DNA of 64,000 bases from Arthrobacter sp. MYb214 (GTDB lineage Bacteria; Actinomycetota; Actinomycetes; Actinomycetales; Micrococcaceae): contig NZ_PCPZ01000003.1 of the NCBI RefSeq assembly GCF_002979865.1, positions 310,001 through 374,000 on the forward strand, written 5' to 3'. Made by a program: the position numbers and the translations under genes. Below, piece after piece: positions 8,672-18,113 of the stretch. The notes under the pieces were generated by a model. The model saw only the letters and a program-made list of their open reading frames with translations, searched no databases and was not told where the DNA came from. How positions within the stretch are numbered: position 1 is the stretch's first letter; every line of letters begins with the position of its first letter.

Positions 8672-9871
8672 TTATCCGCGAAGGGATGGGTCCCTTTTGG
8701 AGAGCAAGGAAGCCATGATCAGGGCAACCACCTGCAACGCGCCAACGCAGAGCACGACGCTGGCCCAGCCGTAGTGCATGAAGGGGATGCCGATGAGCCA
8801 GCCAAGCAGTGACGAGCCCACGTAGTAGAACAAGTTGTACAGGCTGGAGGCCTGCGCCCTGGCTCCGGTGGCCAGCACCGGCACCCACCCGCTGGCGACC
8901 GCGTGGGCCGCGAAGAAGCCAGCGGTGAAGATCAGCAACCCGCTGATGATCACGACCAGGTTCCCGGCCAGGGTCAGCAGCAAGCCCAGGGCGCTGGTGA
9001 GAATGCTGATGCGCAGGGTATTTCGCCGTCCAGCCTTGGCGACGAGTTTGCTGCTGGCCACCGAGGTATAGGTTCCAGAAAGGTAGGCCAAGAAGACCAG
9101 TGCCGCCCACGAAGCCGGAATCAGGTAGGGCGGTGCTTCCAGCCGGAAAGCCAGGTAGTTGTAGACGGCCACGAATCCGCCCATGAGCAAGAATCCCTGG
9201 GCATAGACCAGTGCCATCTTGCCGTGCAATGCATGTGCGAACTTCTTGGCGATGCTGCGCAGGTCCTGGCCGTGGATGGGGTCGAAGCCCTGGGCGCTGG
9301 GCGCCTTGAACAGGAAGAAGAGCGTCGCCAGGCCGGCCATGATGCTCACTGCCGCGACCCCCCAGCGCCAGCCGGCGGGGTCTGCGACAAAGCTGGCGAC
9401 CAAGCGTCCGGCCAGCCCGCCAAGGGTGGTGCCGGAGATATAGGTGCCGCTGGCCACGGCAACGGCTCGCGTATTGACCTCGTCAACGAGGAAGGCCAGT
9501 GCAGAGCCGGGAACACCTGCCAAGGCAATTCCCTCGAAGAACCGGATCGCCACCAGGAACTCGAAGCTTGGCGACAGGCAGCTGAGCAGTCCCAGGGCAA
9601 CCGAAGAGATCAGGGCGATGCTGATGACCTTGCGGCGCCCGACGCGGTCGGAAATGATGGCCCATGGAGTCACGGCCAACGCCAGCCCCAGGGTCGCTGA
9701 TGAAACGGCAAGTGCCGTGTGCGAAGAGGTGATGTGGAAATAGCCGGCGATCACCGGCAGCAGCCCCTGCACCGCATAGAGCTGGGAGAACGTGGCAACG
9801 CCGCCGGCAAAAAGCGCCAGCAGCATGCCCCGATAGGCGGGGGTGTTCGGTTCGAGTCCGGTAAATGCCAC
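8672..9871 (-). CDS. MFS transporter (YnfM/arabinose-efflux-like)
   Basis: A 399-residue major facilitator protein with 12 predicted helices. The motif SDRVGRRKVIS falls in the loop after helix 2, and the antiporter-type helix 5 segment is GVPGSALAFLVDE. The sequence resembles inner-membrane exporters of the YnfM/AraJ group, so drug or metabolite export is likely but the substrate is unknown. It starts three bases after the stop of the CPBP protease gene, which strongly suggests one transcript. Confidence 0.85.
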   Translation of the reverse strand: MAFTGLEPNTPAYRGMLLALFAGGVATFSQLYAVQGLLPVIAGYFHITSSHTALAVSSATLGLALAVTPWAIISDRVGRRKVISIALISSVALGLLSCLSPSFEFLVAIRFFEGIALAGVPGSALAFLVDEVNTRAVAVASGTYISGTTLGGLAGRLVASFVADPAGWRWGVAAVSIMAGLATLFFLFKAPSAQGFDPIHGQDLRSIAKKFAHALHGKMALVYAQGFLLMGGFVAVYNYLAFRLEAPPYLIPASWAALVFLAYLSGTYTSVASSKLVAKAGRRNTLRISILTSALGLLLTLAGNLVVIISGLLIFTAGFFAAHAVASGWVPVLATGARAQASSLYNLFYYVGSSLLGWLIGIPFMHYGWASVVLCVGALQVVALIMASLLSKRDPSLRG

Positions 9872-9874
9872 TGC

Positions 9875-10645
9875 CTAGGCTCCCACAGGAAGCAGCGGGT
9901 AGATCAGGTACACCACCAGCAACGCTACTGCATTGTTAATGACATGCAGCATGTAGGAGTAGGCCAGCGACTTGCCGCTGAGGATGTAGGCAACACCCAT
10001 CATGACGCCCAGCATGAAGTACGGCACGACCTCCAGCCACGAGCCGATGCCCGCGCCAATGAAGTGGATGCTGGCGAACAGCACCGTGGAGATCAGTGCG
10101 CAAATCCAGACGTTGAGCTTGCGTGAAAGCTTGCCGATGAGCAGATGGCGGAACAGGTATTCCTCGACGAATGGGCCGAAGAGCGCAGTGACCACCAGCA
10201 TGACCGGCAGCGGCACCGTTCCGGCCATGGATTCCAGGGCCGCCTGGTTCTCGCTGGTGGCCGCTTGGCCCGTCAAGGCGGCGATGATTCCGTTGGCCAT
10301 GATGGTCAGGAACCAGCCACCGGGCAGCATCAGCCATTTGGCCCAGGGGTGGTAGCGCATGGTCTTGAACGACTCGAAGAACTGCGGACCGCACTGGATC
10401 ATCGCGAGAATGAAGAAGGTGACATACAGGATCAGGTTGATCCCGAACAGCGCCTGTTCCTGGGTGGAGAAGGCGCCCATGTAGCCAGGGATCAAGCCGA
10501 TGAGGCCTGCTGCGCCCCCGACAAAGAAGACGAGGTAGGCAAGAACTGTCCAGAAGTCGCCCTTGGTGAATTGCCCGGCGTTGAAGACGCGTTGCTTGGG
10601 CCGCGGAGCCGAATAGGGGTTCATGTACTCTGGCCGTTGTTGCAT
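9875..10645 (-). CDS. CPBP-family intramembrane metalloprotease (CAAX/Abi type)
   Basis: A 256-residue membrane protein with about six to eight helices. All family motifs are present: EEYLFR at 161-166 (the EExxxR motif), His194 in FASIHF, and HVINN at 234-238 (the HxxxN/B motif). These form the zinc site of Rce1/Abi-type proteases, used in immunity to self-made bacteriocins or in protein processing. There is no bacteriocin gene beside it. It appears to head a two-gene unit with the MFS transporter. ATG 10645 is used; M8 is an alternative. Confidence 0.88.
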   Translation of the reverse strand: MQQRPEYMNPYSAPRPKQRVFNAGQFTKGDFWTVLAYLVFFVGGAAGLIGLIPGYMGAFSTQEQALFGINLILYVTFFILAMIQCGPQFFESFKTMRYHPWAKWLMLPGGWFLTIMANGIIAALTGQAATSENQAALESMAGTVPLPVMLVVTALFGPFVEEYLFRHLLIGKLSRKLNVWICALISTVLFASIHFIGAGIGSWLEVVPYFMLGVMMGVAYILSGKSLAYSYMLHVINNAVALLVVYLIYPLLPVGA

Positions 10646-10706
10646 ATGACAAGCCTAATCGCCTTCCATGTGGATTTCCCAAGTTCATCGTTCCACGTGA
10701 AAGGAC

Positions 10707-10748
10707 GAACCCAGTCCAGCCGACGTCGAAGTCTGCTGGACTGGGTTC
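10707..10748 (-). terminator. 14-bp hairpin after aquaporin gene
   Basis: GAACCCAGTCCAGC pairs perfectly with GCTGGACTGGGTTC across a 14-base loop. It lies 35 bases past the aquaporin stop, so it is probably that gene's terminator. There is no long U-run. Confidence 0.75.
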
Positions 10749-10783
10749 AGCGAGCTGCGGTAACCGCGAGCTCCCATCATCTG

Positions 10784-11548
10784 CTAGTTCTTGTCGAAAC
10801 CTTCGCGACCCTTGTCCACGAAGGCCGGGAAGAGCACCTTGTAGCTGACACCGGCAATGGCCGCACCGATAACCGGTGCCAGGATAAACAGCCATACCTG
10901 GCCCAAGGCTTCCGGGCCGGCGAACCATGCGACGCCCAGGGAACGTGCCGGGTTGACCGAGGTATTGGTGATGGGAATGGACACCAGGTGGATCAGGGTC
11001 AATGACAGGCCGATAGCGATCGGCGCGAAACCCTGCGGCGCGCGCTTGTCGGTGGAGCCGAGGATCACGTACAGGAAGATCGCAGTCAAAACGATCTCTG
11101 CGACCAGTGCCGCAACCAGCGAATAGCCATCTGGCGATCGCTCCCCATAGCCATTGGAAGCGAAACCGGATTCGACTGCGTTGAATCCGTCCTTGCCCGA
11201 AGCGATCCAGAACAGCACGGCACCCGCCACCGAAGCAGCGACGATCTGCGTGACGATGTACGGGAGGACATCCTTCCACGGGGTGCGCCCGGCAAAGGCC
11301 GTGCCCAGGGTGACGGCAGGGTTGAAATGGCCGCCGGAGATATGCCCTACTGCGTACGCCATGATCAGCACAGTGAAACCGAAAGCCAGAGCTACGCCCA
11401 GGAATCCGATGCCCATGTTCACGGTTTCATCTGCGATGACCTTGGCTGCGAAGATCGCTGAACCACAGCCACCGAAGACCAGCACGAATGTGCCCAAGAA
11501 TTCTGCCGATAGTTTTGCGCCAACAGTTGGCACAGCTGCATCTGACAT
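10784..11548 (-). CDS. aqpZ: Aquaporin Z-like water channel (MIP family)
   Basis: A 254-residue channel with six helices and two NPA half-helices, at 76-78 (HFNPAVT) and 199-201 (NTSVNPARS). Counting by analogy with E. coli AqpZ, the selectivity filter is Phe56-His187-Thr196-Arg202. This is the water-selective set rather than a glycerol facilitator's. The start is ATG 11548 with AAGGA nine bases upstream. It has its own hairpin terminator and looks monocistronic. A role in rapid osmotic water flux is the natural reading. Confidence 0.93.
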   Translation of the reverse strand: MSDAAVPTVGAKLSAEFLGTFVLVFGGCGSAIFAAKVIADETVNMGIGFLGVALAFGFTVLIMAYAVGHISGGHFNPAVTLGTAFAGRTPWKDVLPYIVTQIVAASVAGAVLFWIASGKDGFNAVESGFASNGYGERSPDGYSLVAALVAEIVLTAIFLYVILGSTDKRAPQGFAPIAIGLSLTLIHLVSIPITNTSVNPARSLGVAWFAGPEALGQVWLFILAPVIGAAIAGVSYKVLFPAFVDKGREGFDKN

Positions 11549-11706
11549 GCTTTTTCCTTATCCTCGATGAATTATGCGAGTTCAAGGCCAGCTTATGTCC
11601 TGCCGATGGGGCTGCGGTAGGCCTGCGGCTACTTAATAGATCTCGTTCGTCGTATTTTTCTTCTGGGTTCATGCTTCTGATCTGCCGCGCCGCAGTTGCG
11701 GCGTTT

Positions 11707-12873
11707 CTAGATCGTGGTTCGGGGCTGCCGTTCGAAAATTGAAGCGGCCGCAATGCCGACAACGACACCGAGAAGATTTCCCATAGCGCAGTCCCACACC
11801 ATCTGGGATCCGCTCTTCGGATTAGCCAGCTGAAGCATCAGGATAATCAGCGGCGTGAAAAAGCTGAGGGCAAGGCCGTAGTTCCGGACCATATAGGCCT
11901 CGGTTGGGAACATCAGCAAGATGATGCAGCAGCCGATCATCAGTTCGCTGGGAGTCAGGGCCGTGATCCCAAACAACACGCCTATACCGGCCACGGTTCC
12001 CCCGATGCGGTGAGCCCCACGTCGCAACCGTCCCCGGGCATTGCCGACGGCAAGCGGAACGGCCGCCCCGGCCATGGTCCATTGGAGATGCTCGACCTGC
12101 AGAGTAATCCCGACAGCTCCAGCTAGGAAGACAACTATCAGGTAGGTGCATGCCCTGCGCAGGATGCGGGGCCATGGAATCGCGAGGCCTTCCGAGCCGC
12201 ACTCTTCCACTCGTCCGAAGCGTGCGGCTTGGCCGAGCAGGATGCTGAACAGAGCGGTGGCGACGAACGCGGCCAGGCCATCAAGGGCGGGAAGTTCCCC
12301 CACCGGCAAAGTTCCCAACGCACCAAACGCAAAGAGCGGAAAGAAGGCACCGCCGGGCTTGAGCCCATATCGATCAGCGATCAATGAGCTGAAGGCCGCC
12401 CAGAACATTCCTCCGGCAAGCAGCGTCCACCCGCGCATACCCAAGGGGGCCATGGCGATCCCGCAAATTCCCGCACACAGCATCAGTGCAGCTCCGAGCA
12501 CCTGGTCCTTCAGTCGCTGCGAGCGATGCGGATTTCGGCCGTACCTCCCGACAATGGAGCCGAAAACAGCGTAGGCAAGGAGGTCCGTTCTGCCAATCAG
12601 CAGCAGCGCAATCCCCGGAAGTCCCAATCCGAGGCCTACGCGCAGGGCCGGGCGGATCTCTGGGCTGTGCGAAATGGCGAAGAGCTGCCAATTCACGAGC
12701 GAACCGCGCGTGAATTTGAACTTACCAATGGCTGTGGAGACCGGAGCTGCTCTGCCTGCCGTCATCATGGAATCCCGAGTCGTCCTGGCAATTATCTGAT
12801 TGCCTGCATCCCTCGGATCCCATGGTGCCTCAAGATGGTCAGGTTCCACTGTTCTCTCCGCTCCCAGTTGCAC
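11707..12873 (-). CDS. FUSC-like aromatic-acid/fusaric-acid exporter family membrane protein
   Basis: A 388-residue membrane protein with two blocks of hydrophobic helices (about 75-190 and 235-380). A basic linker, NARGRLRRGAHRIGGTVAG, sits just before the second block. That GxxRxxxRxxGTxxG element is typical of the FUSC/YccS superfamily. The start is GTG 12873 with AGGA eight bases upstream; the double Met at residues 36-37 is an alternative. It follows a LysR gene in the same direction, so the LysR may control it. The substrate is unknown. Confidence 0.75.
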   Translation of the reverse strand: MQLGAERTVEPDHLEAPWDPRDAGNQIIARTTRDSMMTAGRAAPVSTAIGKFKFTRGSLVNWQLFAISHSPEIRPALRVGLGLGLPGIALLLIGRTDLLAYAVFGSIVGRYGRNPHRSQRLKDQVLGAALMLCAGICGIAMAPLGMRGWTLLAGGMFWAAFSSLIADRYGLKPGGAFFPLFAFGALGTLPVGELPALDGLAAFVATALFSILLGQAARFGRVEECGSEGLAIPWPRILRRACTYLIVVFLAGAVGITLQVEHLQWTMAGAAVPLAVGNARGRLRRGAHRIGGTVAGIGVLFGITALTPSELMIGCCIILLMFPTEAYMVRNYGLALSFFTPLIILMLQLANPKSGSQMVWDCAMGNLLGVVVGIAAASIFERQPRTTI

Positions 12874-12965
12874 GGCCCAATTCCTAAGCGACTTGGGGTC
12901 TGGTTCTAGGTTCAGGGATTACCATTGATCAGATCCAATAATTAGATCCGATGATTCAGTAAGTG

Positions 12966-13889
12966 CTACTTATGATTCCTGCTGAGATGCATATCGACCG
13001 CAGGGAATGTGCTAGAAATTATCTTTTCGAGCGCCTGCGACATCAGGGTTAATGGACTGCTGTCTTCCATTACAAGAGAAATTTGCGAGGTAACTTGCGG
13101 ATCATCCAGCCTGTAAAGCTCAATACCAGGCAGAGCTCCCAAGGGTGGCAACCACTGGCGCGGAACTATGCTGGCCCAGTTCCCGGTGGACACATGCGCG
13201 AGCAACGTGACTATCGAGTCGCATTCGATTCGCGGCGAGACTACCAGATCGTGCCGGCTGAGCGTCTGGTCGAGGACCTGGCGCCCTCGAAGAGATGAGT
13301 CGAGGAGGCATAAGGGCAACTCCAACGCCGTCGCCCAAGCCGTCGTTGCGCCCTCGGGGAGCATCCCCGGCGCAGTGAGCAGCACATGTTCCTCGGCATA
13401 GAGCGGATAGACCAGCAGTCCAGCTAGGTCCTGCGGCTCCGCGTAGATAAGGCCCGCGTCAAGCTCGTAGTTCCTGATCTGACGGACGATGTCCGCCGAA
13501 TGGAGACTCGCCTGGACGTTGATGCCCACTTGCGGATGCGCACGGGCAAACTTGTCGGTGAGGGTTGCAACAGTTGAAGAGGCAGCAGGAACCGTTCCCA
13601 ATCGAAGTGTTCCGTTCAGGCCATTCTCGTAATGGGAGATTTCCTGTCTCAGCGAGGCATGGTCTTTCAGGATTTTCCGAGCCCATTTGAGAACCGTCTC
13701 GCCTTCAACGGTCAGTCCTTGGAAGGCATGGCCCCGGCGGACCAATGGCGCGCCCAGTTCCTTTTCGAGTTTTCGAATGCCCTCTGATAATGCTGGCTGG
13801 GAGACCGCGCATTCTTCAGCTGCCCGGGCAAAATGTCCCTCATTGGCCAGTGCCACCAGATATTCCAACTGTCTAAGCATCATGTTCAT
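12966..13889 (-). CDS. LysR-family transcriptional regulator
   Basis: A 307-residue regulator. The N-terminal winged HTH covers residues 5-65 (LEYLVALANEGHFARAAEEC, then SQPALSEGIRKLEKELG). A LysR substrate-binding domain runs from about 93 to 300 and opens with GTLRLGTVPAA. The start is ATG 13889, with AGGA 11 bases upstream. It lies 90 bases upstream of the FUSC-like gene on the same strand instead of divergently, which is less usual for LysR control. A link to the exporter is plausible but unproven. Confidence 0.88.
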   Translation of the reverse strand: MNMMLRQLEYLVALANEGHFARAAEECAVSQPALSEGIRKLEKELGAPLVRRGHAFQGLTVEGETVLKWARKILKDHASLRQEISHYENGLNGTLRLGTVPAASSTVATLTDKFARAHPQVGINVQASLHSADIVRQIRNYELDAGLIYAEPQDLAGLLVYPLYAEEHVLLTAPGMLPEGATTAWATALELPLCLLDSSLRGRQVLDQTLSRHDLVVSPRIECDSIVTLLAHVSTGNWASIVPRQWLPPLGALPGIELYRLDDPQVTSQISLVMEDSSPLTLMSQALEKIISSTFPAVDMHLSRNHK

Positions 13890-13977
13890 ATTGCATCATT
13901 TCCTGCAGGAACAAGTGCTATCGATGGCCTGGGGGCGTGCCGCAGCGGTTCGATCAGAAGCAGGCCTGGCAATGCAA

Positions 13978-14024
13978 AAAGACCCCGGCACCGGCAGTGA
14001 AAATCTGCCAGATGCCGGGGTCTT
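13978..14024 (-). terminator. Strong rho-independent terminator of ABC exporter operon
   Basis: On the minus strand, AAGACCCCGGCA pairs with TGCCGGGGTCTT around an inner hairpin (TGGCAG / CTGCC), followed at once by TTTTTG. GC-rich stem plus U-tract placed 15 bases after the ABC stop make this a classic terminator. Confidence 0.85.
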
Positions 14025-14038
14025 CGCGACTCAAGGTC

Positions 14039-16123
14039 CTACTCGGTTTCTTCCTTTGCTTCCGGTGCCATGTCACTGGCCACCGTGGCTCCGGCCGCTA
14101 CCGCGGGCACCGCAGCTGTATCCGGATTCGCATCCACGTCCTCGGCCGGGCCGGCGAACTGCGACTGGTACAGCCGGTAGTAGGCGCCCTGGGTCCCCAG
14201 CAGGTGCTCGTGGTTGCCCTGCTCCACGATCCGGCCGGACTCCATCACCAAGATGGTGTCCGCATCGCGGATCGTGGACAGCCGGTGGGCAATCACGAAG
14301 CTGGTGCGGTCGCTGCGCAGCGCGGCCATCGCCTGCTGCACCAGCAATTCGGTACGGGTATCCACCGAGCTGGTCGCCTCGTCCAGGATCAGCAGCGACG
14401 GGTTGGCCACGAACGCGCGGGCAATGGTGATCAGCTGCTTCTCGCCGGCCGACACGTTGGTGCCTTCCTCGTCGATGATGGTGTCGTAGCCATCGGGCAG
14501 CGCGCGCACGAAACGGTCCACGAAGGTCGCCTTCGCGGCCGCGATCACTTCCTCATCGGTCGCATCCAGCCGGCCGTAGCGGATGTTCTCCATGATGCTT
14601 CCGCCAAAGAGCCATGCGTCCTGCAGCACCATGCCCACCTTCGAGCGGAGGTCAGCGCGGGAAAGGTCGGTGATATCGCGGTTATCGAGCATGATCTTCC
14701 CGGAGTTCAGCTCGTAGAAGCGCATCACCAGGTTCACCAGCGTGGTCTTGCCCGCGCCGGTCGGGCCGACAATCGCCACCGTGTGCCCCGGATCCGCGTC
14801 GAAGGACAGGTCCTCAATCAGCGGCTTGTCCGGGGAGTAGGAGAAGGACACGTTCTTGAAGGAGACATGCCCGTCGGCACGGGCAGGAAGGCTGTCCTGC
14901 GCGTCGTCCGGTTCCTGTTCCTCGGCGTCCAGCAGCTCGAAGGTGCGTTCAGCCGAAGCCACGCCGGACTGCAGCATGTTCGCCACGCCGGCAATCTGGC
15001 CCAGCGGCTGGGTGAACTCGCGGCTGTACTGGATGAACGCGGTCGCGTCGCCCAGGCTCATCGTGCCCGAAGCCACGCGCAGCCCGCCCACCACGGCGAT
15101 GCCCACGTAGGCCAGGTAGGACACGAAGTTCATCACCGGCATGATCATGCCCGAGACGAACTGGGCGCCGAAGCTGGCCTTGTACAGTTCCTCGTTGCGC
15201 GCGGTGAAGCGGTCCACCATGTCCGCTTCGCGGCCGAAGACCTTCATCAGCTCGTGGCCGGAGAAGGATTCCTCGATCTGCCCGTTCAGCGCCCCTGTGT
15301 TCTTCCACTGCGCGGTGAACAGCTTCTGCGCCCGGGTGCCGATAATGCCCGCGGCAGCTGCCGAAAGCGGCAGGGCCACCAGCGCGATCAGCGCCATCTG
15401 CCAGGAGACCACGAACATCATGATCACGATGCCGATAACGGTCATGGCCGAGGAGACCAGCTGGCTCAGCGCCTGCTGCAGCGCGTTCTGGATGTTGTCC
15501 ACGTCGTTGGTCACGCGCGAGAGCAGATCGCCGCGCTGGCGCGTGTCGAAGTAGTTCAGCGGCAGCTTGTTGATCTTGTCCTCGACGTCCTTGCGCAGGT
15601 TGTAGACCACGCGCATGACCAGCTTGTTCAGCAGCCAGCCCGAGGCCCACGAGAAGAGCGAGGCAACGAAGTACATGGAGAGCACGATCAGGATGTACTG
15701 CGAAAGCTGGGTGAAGTCGATGCCCTGCCCGGGGACGAAGTCCACCTTGGAGAGCATGTCGGCTTGGGTTCCCTGCCCGGAGTCGCGCAGCTGCTGGATC
15801 ACCAGCTCCGCGGGCGTGCCGGCCGGGATGTTCTTGCCGATCAGCCCGGCGAAGATCACGTCCATGGCCTTGCCCAGGATCCGCGGTGCGATCACCGAGA
15901 GCACCACGTACACGGTGATCAGCGCGAACACCAGGACCATGCCCAGCTTGTACGGGGACATCAGCCCGACCAGGCGCTTGGCCGATGGCCAGAAATGCTC
16001 GGCCTTGCGCACCGGGGCGCCGCCGCTCCAGTCGTCGGCTCCCGCCGCGGCATCGAATTCATTGACGTCCGCAAGCTCGCTTTCGAGCTGTTCCGGATCG
16101 ATATTCTTCTGCTTCTTCGCCAT
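14039..16123 (-). CDS. ABC exporter half-transporter, subunit with consensus ATPase Glu
   Basis: A 694-residue TMD-NBD half-exporter. A long acidic N-terminal extension (about 60 residues) and an Ala/Glu-rich tail flank six helices and one ATPase. Walker A is GPTGAGKTT. The signature is NVSAGEKQ, a departure from LSGGQ. Walker B is LLILDEATSSVD with the catalytic Glu. It begins directly at the stop of its partner, so the two are translationally coupled. The departed signature here would pair with the partner's Glu-less Walker B to form the degenerate site of a TM287/288- or BmrCD-like heterodimer. Drug or lipid export is the likely role. Confidence 0.92.
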   Translation of the reverse strand: MAKKQKNIDPEQLESELADVNEFDAAAGADDWSGGAPVRKAEHFWPSAKRLVGLMSPYKLGMVLVFALITVYVVLSVIAPRILGKAMDVIFAGLIGKNIPAGTPAELVIQQLRDSGQGTQADMLSKVDFVPGQGIDFTQLSQYILIVLSMYFVASLFSWASGWLLNKLVMRVVYNLRKDVEDKINKLPLNYFDTRQRGDLLSRVTNDVDNIQNALQQALSQLVSSAMTVIGIVIMMFVVSWQMALIALVALPLSAAAAGIIGTRAQKLFTAQWKNTGALNGQIEESFSGHELMKVFGREADMVDRFTARNEELYKASFGAQFVSGMIMPVMNFVSYLAYVGIAVVGGLRVASGTMSLGDATAFIQYSREFTQPLGQIAGVANMLQSGVASAERTFELLDAEEQEPDDAQDSLPARADGHVSFKNVSFSYSPDKPLIEDLSFDADPGHTVAIVGPTGAGKTTLVNLVMRFYELNSGKIMLDNRDITDLSRADLRSKVGMVLQDAWLFGGSIMENIRYGRLDATDEEVIAAAKATFVDRFVRALPDGYDTIIDEEGTNVSAGEKQLITIARAFVANPSLLILDEATSSVDTRTELLVQQAMAALRSDRTSFVIAHRLSTIRDADTILVMESGRIVEQGNHEHLLGTQGAYYRLYQSQFAGPAEDVDANPDTAAVPAVAAGATVASDMAPEAKEETE

Positions 16124-17857
16124 TTAGGCCACCTCCTCCACGCTCAGCTGGGATGCCACGATTTCCTGATAGGTTTCCGAGGTTTCGAGCAGTTGCTCGT
16201 GGGTACCCCGGGCCACGATTTCGCCATGGTCCAGGACCAGTATCTGGTCCGCACCGGTAATGGTCGATACGCGCTGGGCCACGATGATCACCGCGGCGTC
16301 CTTGGTCGGTTCGGCCAGGGCCGCACGCAGCCTGGCATCGGTGTTCACATCCAGGGCCGAGAAGGAATCATCGAACAGGTAGGTGTTCGGCTTCGCGGCC
16401 AGGGCCCGGGCAATGCACAGGCGCTGGCGCTGGCCGCCGGACACGTTGGTGCCGCCCTGGGAGATCTTCGAATCCAGCAGGCCTTCGCGTTCGGCGACGA
16501 AGCCGTCGGCCTGGGCCACCCTCAGCGCATCCCACAGGTCATCTTCGGTAGCGTCCTGGGCGCCGAAGCGCAGGTTGCTGGCGATGGTCCCGGAGAACAG
16601 GTAGGGGCGCTGCGGCACCGCGGAGATGTTCCGCGAAATGGTGTCTCGTCCCAGTTCCCTCAGCGGCACCCCGCCGATCAGGATTTCGCCTTCGGTGGCG
16701 TCGTAGAGCCGCGGGATCAGGTTCAGCAAGGTGGTCTTGCCGGCACCGGTGGAGCCGATGATGGCAGTGGTCTGCCCCGGCTTGGCGGTGAAGGAGATAT
16801 CGTTGAGCACCGGCGCCTCGGCGCCGGGGTATCCGAAGCTGACGTTCTTGAATTCCACGGTGCCCGGGGTGGGCAGCGCGATTTGCCGTTCGGCGGCGTC
16901 GAGCATGCTCGGCTCGCTGTCCAGCACCTCGGAGATGCGGTCGGCCGAAACCATGGCACGGGGAATCATCATGGCCATGAAGGTACCCATCATGACCGCC
17001 ATCAGGATCTGCAGCAGGTACTGCAGGAAGGCGGTCAGCGCGCCGACCTCCACCTGGTTGTTATCCACCCGGTGCCCGCCGAACCACAGCACGGCGGCGG
17101 TAGACAGGTGCAGGATCATGGTGATCGCCGGGAACATCAGCACGAACAGGTTGCCGACCTTGACACCGAGGTCGGTCAGCTTCTGGTTGGCATCGGCATA
17201 GCGCTGCGTCTCATGCTCTTCGCGCACGAATGCGCGCACCACGCGGATGCCGGTGATCTGCTCGCGGAGCACGCCGTTGATCCCGTCGATGCGGGTCTGC
17301 ATATCGCGGAACAGCGGCATGAGCTTGATGACCAGCAGGCCCACGACTATGAGCACCAGCGGTACCGAAACCCAAACGAGCCAGGACAGTCCGGGATCTT
17401 CGCGGATCGCCATGATCACGCCGCCGATGGACATGATCGGCGCGGTGATCATGAAGTTCAACGCCATCAAGGTGAGCATCTGGATCTGCTGCACGTCGTT
17501 GGTGCCGCGGGTGATCAAGGTGGCGGCGCCGAATTTGTTGACGTCCTGTGCCGAGAAGGTCGAGACCTTCTCGAAGACCGACTGGCGGATGTCGCGGCCC
17601 ACGCTCATGGAGGTCTTGGCCCCGAAATAGACGGCGGCCACCGCGGTGGCTACCTGGATGAGGGCCACCACCAGCATCAGTCCGCCGGTGCGCCAGATGT
17701 AGTCGATATCGGCTTCGACCACGCCGACGTCGATGATCCTGGCGTTCAGGCTAGGGAGATAAAGAGTGGCCACGGTGGTGGCCAGCTGCAAAATGACTAC
17801 GGCAATGATCCACCCCGTGTACGGCTTGGAGTGTTTCAAGATGAGCTTGAGAAGCAT
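16124..17857 (-). CDS. ABC exporter half-transporter, subunit with degenerate Walker B
   Basis: A 577-residue partner, probably starting at ATG 17857 (MLLKLILKHS...), with GAGG nine bases upstream; the frame is open to 17893. Six helices precede one NBD with Walker A GSTGAGKTT and a canonical signature NVSGGQRQRL. Walker B reads YLFDDSFSALD, so Asp replaces the catalytic Glu, as in the degenerate site of asymmetric exporters. The signature here completes the active site of the other subunit. It is the first gene of the two-gene operon; no regulator is directly adjacent. Confidence 0.92.
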   Translation of the reverse strand: MLLKLILKHSKPYTGWIIAVVILQLATTVATLYLPSLNARIIDVGVVEADIDYIWRTGGLMLVVALIQVATAVAAVYFGAKTSMSVGRDIRQSVFEKVSTFSAQDVNKFGAATLITRGTNDVQQIQMLTLMALNFMITAPIMSIGGVIMAIREDPGLSWLVWVSVPLVLIVVGLLVIKLMPLFRDMQTRIDGINGVLREQITGIRVVRAFVREEHETQRYADANQKLTDLGVKVGNLFVLMFPAITMILHLSTAAVLWFGGHRVDNNQVEVGALTAFLQYLLQILMAVMMGTFMAMMIPRAMVSADRISEVLDSEPSMLDAAERQIALPTPGTVEFKNVSFGYPGAEAPVLNDISFTAKPGQTTAIIGSTGAGKTTLLNLIPRLYDATEGEILIGGVPLRELGRDTISRNISAVPQRPYLFSGTIASNLRFGAQDATEDDLWDALRVAQADGFVAEREGLLDSKISQGGTNVSGGQRQRLCIARALAAKPNTYLFDDSFSALDVNTDARLRAALAEPTKDAAVIIVAQRVSTITGADQILVLDHGEIVARGTHEQLLETSETYQEIVASQLSVEEVA

Positions 17858-18113
17858 GTGGGAAATCCTCGCTGGCATCAAGCTCTCCGGCATGCTGGAC
17901 CTTCGGATTAAGGGCAGCGTGATTGAAGAGCGATTGCCAGTCTAGCGCTCGCCTTGGACACTTTGAATCATCCTTGCGATTGATTTTTATCAATCACTGG
18001 CAGGCACCCGCATTCCCGCAGGATCCCGGGCATGGTGGCGTTAATCATAAACCGTGTACTTACCGGCAGGACAGGTGCCGGTTACTTGCCACCAGCTCCT
18101 CTTGCGGTGGACA

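Noticed and set aside
13937-17911. A 1,324-codon plus-strand open frame
   Set aside because: It lies opposite the two ABC exporter genes and is full of His, Gln, Arg and Gly with no domain. It is a GC-rich antisense shadow.
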